A stretch of DNA of 8,958 nt from Gammaproteobacteria bacterium (GTDB taxonomy: Bacteria > Pseudomonadota > Gammaproteobacteria > UBA6429 > Thiohalophilaceae), in the NCBI GenBank assembly GCA_024639445.1, contig JAHEIJ010000081.1:1-8958 (forward strand). Direction: 5' to 3'. The position numbers and the translations under genes were made by a program. Under the pieces are notes generated by a model that saw only the letters and a list, made by a program, of their open reading frames with translations, made no database searches and was not told where the DNA came from. Below are positions 6,277-8,958 of the stretch, in pieces; the stretch's first letter is position 1; each line of letters starts with the position of its first letter.

Positions 6277-6304
6277 TTGACTTGACCGAACGGTCAACTA
6301 TAAT
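6277..6304 (+). promoter_or_regulatory. tetR promoter with embedded operator
   Basis: The -35 box TTGACT (6277-6282), a 16-bp spacer and a perfect -10 TATAAT (6299-6304) make the best promoter of the window. The 16-bp palindrome TTGACCGAACGGTCAA (6282-6297) fills the spacer, so a bound repressor would block RNA polymerase. The seven-base distance from the -10 to the ATG at 6312 puts the start of transcription at or beside the start codon. Confidence 0.8.
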
Positions 6305-6311
6305 CCTCCCC

Positions 6312-6914
6312 ATGGTTATCCAAACCGACACCTATCAACGCATTGTGGATTCCGCCAAGGATCTCATGTATGCCAGAAGCTATGCCGATGTCGGTGTCGC
6401 CGCGATTTGTGATCATGCCAGGGTTAAAAAAGGCAGTTTCTACCATTTTTTCACTAGTAAACAGGAACTTACCTTGGCTGTGTTGGACACCTATTATGCG
6501 GACTACAAGAACAACATCATCAACATCGCCTTTTCATCAACGCTTAAACCGATGGAACGCCTGGCCACCTTCAATAAGCTGGTGATTGAATTTCAGCAAG
6601 ATATCTATAGTCAGACCGGGCACATTTACGGCTGCCCGTTCGGTAATCTGGCCACCGAAATGGCTACCCAGGACGAAGCGATACGCCAGAAAATTGGCCA
6701 CCTGTTCACAAAGCTACAACAGCTATTACACAATACTCTGCAAGAAGCTATGGATAACGGCGATATTGAGCCCATCGATCCCGATGCCACGGCGCGAGCC
6801 TTACTGGCCTACATTGAAGGTACCATGATGCTCGCCAAGACCCACAACGACCCCACAGTCCTGCAACAATTGCTCCCTGCCGGTTTGCAGATCCGTATTC
6901 CAACCACTAACTAG
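6312..6914 (+). CDS. TetR-family repressor, NemR-like, with candidate redox cysteine
   Basis: The 200-residue protein has a TetR N-terminal helix-turn-helix (about residues 9-55; recognition part VKKGSFYHFFTSKQELTLAV) and a larger ligand-binding C-terminal domain. Cys108 in IYGCPFGNLATEM lies where NemR has Cys106 (GCLTVKLSAE), the residue used by E. coli NemR to sense hypochlorite and electrophiles. An oxidant or electrophile sensor is therefore inferred, not proven. A TTG at 6282 would extend the frame, but it lies inside the operator, so the ATG at 6312 is the start. No Shine-Dalgarno precedes it: CCTCCCC is the wrong strand sense. The same operator occurs before the next gene, so the repressor probably controls both itself and that gene. 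The closest named relatives are NemR-type regulators. Confidence 0.9.
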   Translation: MVIQTDTYQRIVDSAKDLMYARSYADVGVAAICDHARVKKGSFYHFFTSKQELTLAVLDTYYADYKNNIINIAFSSTLKPMERLATFNKLVIEFQQDIYSQTGHIYGCPFGNLATEMATQDEAIRQKIGHLFTKLQQLLHNTLQEAMDNGDIEPIDPDATARALLAYIEGTMMLAKTHNDPTVLQQLLPAGLQIRIPTTN

Positions 6915-6961
6915 GAAAACAGTGATCATGACGACATGACATCTTTGGTTTCATTACCAAA

Positions 6962-6977
6962 TAGACCGACCGGTCAA
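6962..6977. promoter_or_regulatory. Second TetR operator, upstream of the AhpD-like gene
   Basis: TAGACCGACCGGTCAA shares 14 of 16 positions with the operator at 6282-6297 and has the core GACCG-AC-CGGTC. It resembles the E. coli NemR box, TAGACC-N4-GGTCTA. It lies 40-55 nt before the ATG at 7017 and 48 nt after the tetR stop, so the second gene has its own regulated promoter. A -35 and -10 pair is not clear; TTACCA (6954-6959) and ATTATT (6977-6982) are weak candidates. Confidence 0.75.
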
Positions 6978-7016
6978 TTATTGGATAAATTAACAACTAA
7001 TAACAGGAGATACACC

Positions 7017-7589
7017 ATGCAAAATCTTGCAGAGCACCAAACCGAACCGGCCCTTATTTCCCCACAAGTACCTGCGGGTGATGAAGAACGGGTGGACGCT
7101 GTATTCAACAAAATTCAGCAACACATCGGCTTCGTCCCCGATGCGCTACGTCTCTACAGCATCAGCCCGCCGTTGCTGGAAACCTTCGTCGGGAATGTCG
7201 GTTATTTCAATATGGGAGGGACCCAGTTGCCTCCAGTACTGACCGCGATGATCCGCTATCTCGGCTCATGGCAAGCCAGTTGCAGCTACTGCATCGATCT
7301 GAACGAAGGCTTTCTCAGCAACATGGGAATTGATCTGGATGTGATCCGAGCCGCACGGGACAACCCGGATAAGGCACCACTGGAAGCAAAGGACAAAACT
7401 CTGCTAAAGCTGGCACTGAAGGCGATCACCTCACCCGATGAGGTCGACAGCGCCGATATTGATAAGGCGCGACAACAAGGCTGGGGAGATCGCGAAATTT
7501 TTGATGCCGTCGCCCAGGCTGCCAATAACCGCGCACTTAACTATATATTGCGCACCTTTAACGTTGAACACGAGGGCGCGTTTGCCTGA
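7017..7589 (+). CDS. AhpD/carboxymuconolactone decarboxylase-like protein
   Basis: The 190-residue, mostly helical protein belongs to the AhpD-like/CMD fold, a group of peroxidase-linked and antioxidant proteins. The fold's signature helix carries the CxxC pair Cys89-Ser-Tyr-Cys92 in GSWQASCSYCIDLNEGFL. In AhpD the second Cys is followed four residues later by a His that relays protons; here this position is Asn96. The protein starts with a segment typical of the group (HIGFVPDALRLYSISPPLLETF, in two parts around residues 36-57). The start is the ATG at 7017, with AGGAG at 7005-7009 seven bases upstream; the upstream frame to 6936 runs across the operator and is rejected. The shared operator makes it a likely target of the TetR protein. 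Thiol-based detoxification is inferred. Confidence 0.87.
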   Translation: MQNLAEHQTEPALISPQVPAGDEERVDAVFNKIQQHIGFVPDALRLYSISPPLLETFVGNVGYFNMGGTQLPPVLTAMIRYLGSWQASCSYCIDLNEGFLSNMGIDLDVIRAARDNPDKAPLEAKDKTLLKLALKAITSPDEVDSADIDKARQQGWGDREIFDAVAQAANNRALNYILRTFNVEHEGAFA

Positions 7590-7600
7590 GTTATAACTTG

Positions 7601-7655
7601 CCAATAAAAAGGTCGGTGACAAATACAAATTACTTTGTTTGTCACCGACCATTGG
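7601..7655. terminator. Long inverted repeat, probable terminator between convergent genes
   Basis: GGTCGGTGACAA (7611-7622) pairs perfectly with TTGTCACCGACC (7639-7650). An inner ACAAA/TTTGT stem (7625-7629 with 7634-7638) closes on a 4-nt loop, TTAC. Outer arms CCAAT (7601-7605) and ATTGG (7651-7655) add five pairs with an AAAAA bulge. Read on the minus strand the main stem is followed by TTTTTATT, a good terminator for the 7778-8173 gene. On the + strand there is no T-run. Confidence 0.75.
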
Positions 7656-7666
7656 TGAAAAATTGA

Positions 7667-7771
7667 CAAAAGAATTATAAACACGCCAAACAGTATCACT
7701 GTTTACTGGAAGATATCGACCCCGACTTCACTGACTTAATGGTCATACTTAAATCACTCCGATCCCTTTAA
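7667..7771 (+). pseudogene. Possible 3' remnant of a lost gene
   Basis: A 34-codon frame between the terminator-like hairpin and the convergent gene ends in TAA (7769-7771). It encodes protein-like sequence (HCLLEDIDPDFTDLMVILKS) but has no usable start codon and no Shine-Dalgarno. It could be the tail of a deleted gene or chance. A perfect 7-bp dyad, AAACAGT-ATC-ACTGTTT (7688-7704), lies inside it. Confidence 0.22.
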
Positions 7772-7777
7772 CTTTAT

Positions 7778-8173
7778 TTAGTCATCGAAATTCAACTCAG
7801 CGATAATTCGGTTCAGACGCCCCTGTTCTCCTGCGTCCTCTGACTTGTCACCCACATCCGCTGCAGCGCTTGCTTCGGCCTGAACACGGGCAATGTACTC
7901 TTGATTGCAGGTACTGACAGCTTGCTTAAGACCGTCCAGCTCCGTTTCTATCTCCTCTGGCTTACGAACCCAGGTTTCAATGAACAGCCCCGTGGCAGTC
8001 TCAATTTTGACCGGGTATTTCCCTTTAGAAACCAATCTGTTGAATGCTTCGCACCAATCCAGTGGAGCCTTGTGGCTAAGCTTGAAAAAGAGGTTGATAT
8101 ACGGCTCCTTGCGTATCCGTGGCGGTCGCATTTCATCGATGCCGCAAATTTTGATATCACTTATGCCTTCCAT
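7778..8173 (-). CDS. Hypothetical protein, 131 residues, conserved-looking
   Basis: No function can be assigned. The protein is soluble, with an N-terminal half that looks well folded (SDIKICGIDEMRPPRIRKEP, then LFFKLSHKAPLDWCEAFNRL and GLFIETWVRKPEEIETELDG). Its C-terminal part includes a helix, EYIARVQAEASAAAD, and an acidic tail ending NRIIAELNFDD. Cys10, Cys41 and Cys89 are the only cysteines. I have a sense of similar uncharacterised proteins in gammaproteobacteria, but could not check. GAGGGG on the minus strand (8184-8179) lies five bases upstream of the ATG. A minus-strand TATAAT (8196-8191) would give a leader of only about ten bases. The long hairpin at 7601-7655 probably ends its transcript. 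Confidence 0.8.
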   Translation of the reverse strand: MEGISDIKICGIDEMRPPRIRKEPYINLFFKLSHKAPLDWCEAFNRLVSKGKYPVKIETATGLFIETWVRKPEEIETELDGLKQAVSTCNQEYIARVQAEASAAADVGDKSEDAGEQGRLNRIIAELNFDD

Positions 8174-8438
8174 TACAGCCCCTCGTCATTATTATAGGTG
8201 GCGGATTTTAATGCTCAGCATACGCCATGCTCACCGAATGTACACAACAAATAGACGGAAGAACCAGGAAACTGGCATTGATTATAATTTCTTCTCATTT
8301 TGTGCATTTTTGTGTATTAATCACTTGATAACTTCCTCAAGTCATGGACAATTGCAGAGCAAAGAAACCATAGGGTGGTTTTTTGCCAATAAAAACAACG
8401 GTTGCCATACGCATACCTTAACGAGGAAATACAAGACT
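8174..8438. other. Intergenic region with hairpins ahead of the lipoprotein gene
   Basis: The 265 bp separate divergent genes. ACTTGA (8323-8328) and TCAAGT (8337-8342) form a perfect 6-bp dyad with an 8-nt spacer. AAACCA (8365-8370) pairs with TGGTTT (8376-8381) around a 5-nt loop and is followed by TTT, which is terminator-like and lies in the leader of the lipoprotein gene. No ORF of interest is present. Confidence 0.5.
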
Positions 8439-8958
8439 ATGGATAAGCAGATAATAAAATTCTTATTACTAGCGGGCATTATCACTATTGCGGGTTGCGA
8501 CAAAGGGGACAAGACAGCACAGCCGGAAAAAGCTCCCATGACCGAGCAAGCAGCAACGACCGCAACACAAGAAAAACCGGCCATGAAGGAAAAAGTCACG
8601 GCAACAATGGAAGCCACTGTCACCGCCATAAATCACGAAACGCGTCAAGTTACTCTGCAAAACACTGCGGGTGAATCGGTTACATTTATTGCCAGCGATG
8701 ACGTGCGAAACCTGGCACAGGTAGAGGTAGGTGACAAGATCATGGCGGAATACATGGAAGCCATTGAAATACAGGTAATGGGTCCCGAAGAAGCGGAACT
8801 TGGTGCTGGCGAAATCGCTGCTGCAACCAGGGCAGAGCCAGGCGAAAAACCTGCAGGTGCCGCGATCAGCGAAACCACCGTTATTGTCGTCATCGAGTCA
8901 ATTGACAAGGAAAACGAGACAGTGACTCTGAAAGACTCCGAAGGTATAAGTAAAATGG
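8439..8958 (+). CDS. Lipoprotein with repeated beta-rich domain (3' end outside window)
   Basis: The frame runs 173 codons to the window end without a stop. The N-terminus is a lipoprotein signal: MDKQIIK, a hydrophobic stretch LLLAGIITIAG, and lipobox IAGC with Cys20 as the lipidated residue. Asp21 at +2 would favour inner-membrane retention under the E. coli rule, which may not apply here. A low-complexity Ala/Thr/Glu linker (about 21-55) is followed by a beta-rich unit (about 57-113: ATVTAINHETRQVTL, then ASDDVRNLAQVEVGD). A second Ala/Glu linker (about 114-145) leads to a second copy of the unit (TTVIVVIESIDKENETVTLK) cut by the window end. The start ATG at 8439 has GAGGA at 8423-8427, eleven bases upstream. 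The function is unknown; small OB-like or carbohydrate-binding periplasmic units are possible. Confidence 0.82.
   Translation, partial: MDKQIIKFLLLAGIITIAGCDKGDKTAQPEKAPMTEQAATTATQEKPAMKEKVTATMEATVTAINHETRQVTLQNTAGESVTFIASDDVRNLAQVEVGDKIMAEYMEAIEIQVMGPEEAELGAGEIAAATRAEPGEKPAGAAISETTVIVVIESIDKENETVTLKDSEGISKM

Noticed and set aside
7663..7681. Promoter from TTGACA (7663-7668) and TATAAA (7676-7681)
   Set aside because: The spacing is only 7 bp, far too short for a sigma-70 promoter.

Overview
The window looks like chromosomal DNA of a gammaproteobacterium with mid-range GC. The SUF, Fpr, Lrp, TetR and VOC proteins all have gammaproteobacterial character, but the sequence alone does not fix a genus. 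No rRNA, tRNA, transposase or CRISPR array is visible. Most genes have ordinary Shine-Dalgarno sites, several need start correction, and the genes at both window edges are incomplete.

Left part (1-2643, + strand): the 3' end of an iron-sulfur cluster assembly operon. It holds sufD (5' end outside the window), then sufT overlapping it by 8 nt, then sufE, followed 34 nt later by a ferredoxin-NADP+ reductase gene (fpr type). SufD is part of the SufBCD scaffold, SufE passes sulfur from the desulfurase SufS, SufT is a maturation factor, and Fpr supplies electrons. No sufS lies between sufD and sufE.

Middle part (2657-5005, mostly - strand): a VOC/glyoxalase-fold protein, a YiiX-like permuted papain amidase (C92 family), a truncated or chimeric ORF, and an unrecognised 154-residue protein. 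Between the last two, at about 4205-4516, is the most striking element of the window: a tandem array of short hairpins carrying GGA in their loops on the + strand. Several match the CsrA/RsmA binding consensus. A perfect 19-bp direct repeat and a 23-nt periodicity are embedded in it. It could be a CsrB/RsmZ-like sponge RNA or a dispersed hairpin repeat mimicking one. It replaces the 5' part of a minus-strand gene.

Right-middle part (5006-7777): an AT-rich divergent promoter region, an Lrp/AsnC regulator, a small membrane-anchored protein on the minus strand, and a compact two-gene module. That module is a NemR-like TetR repressor with a cysteine in the NemR Cys106 context, plus an AhpD/carboxymuconolactone-decarboxylase-like protein with a CxxC pair. 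Both genes are preceded by the same GACCG-NN-CGGTC operator. In the tetR promoter the operator sits between the -35 and -10 boxes, and the predicted transcript starts at or next to the ATG, so the mRNA is probably leaderless. The module reads as an autoregulated response to oxidants or electrophiles.

Right end (7778-8958): an unrecognised conserved-looking 131-residue protein on the minus strand, then the start of a lipoprotein with two copies of a beta-rich repeat, cut by the window end. Several strong inverted repeats lie in the intergenic spaces.
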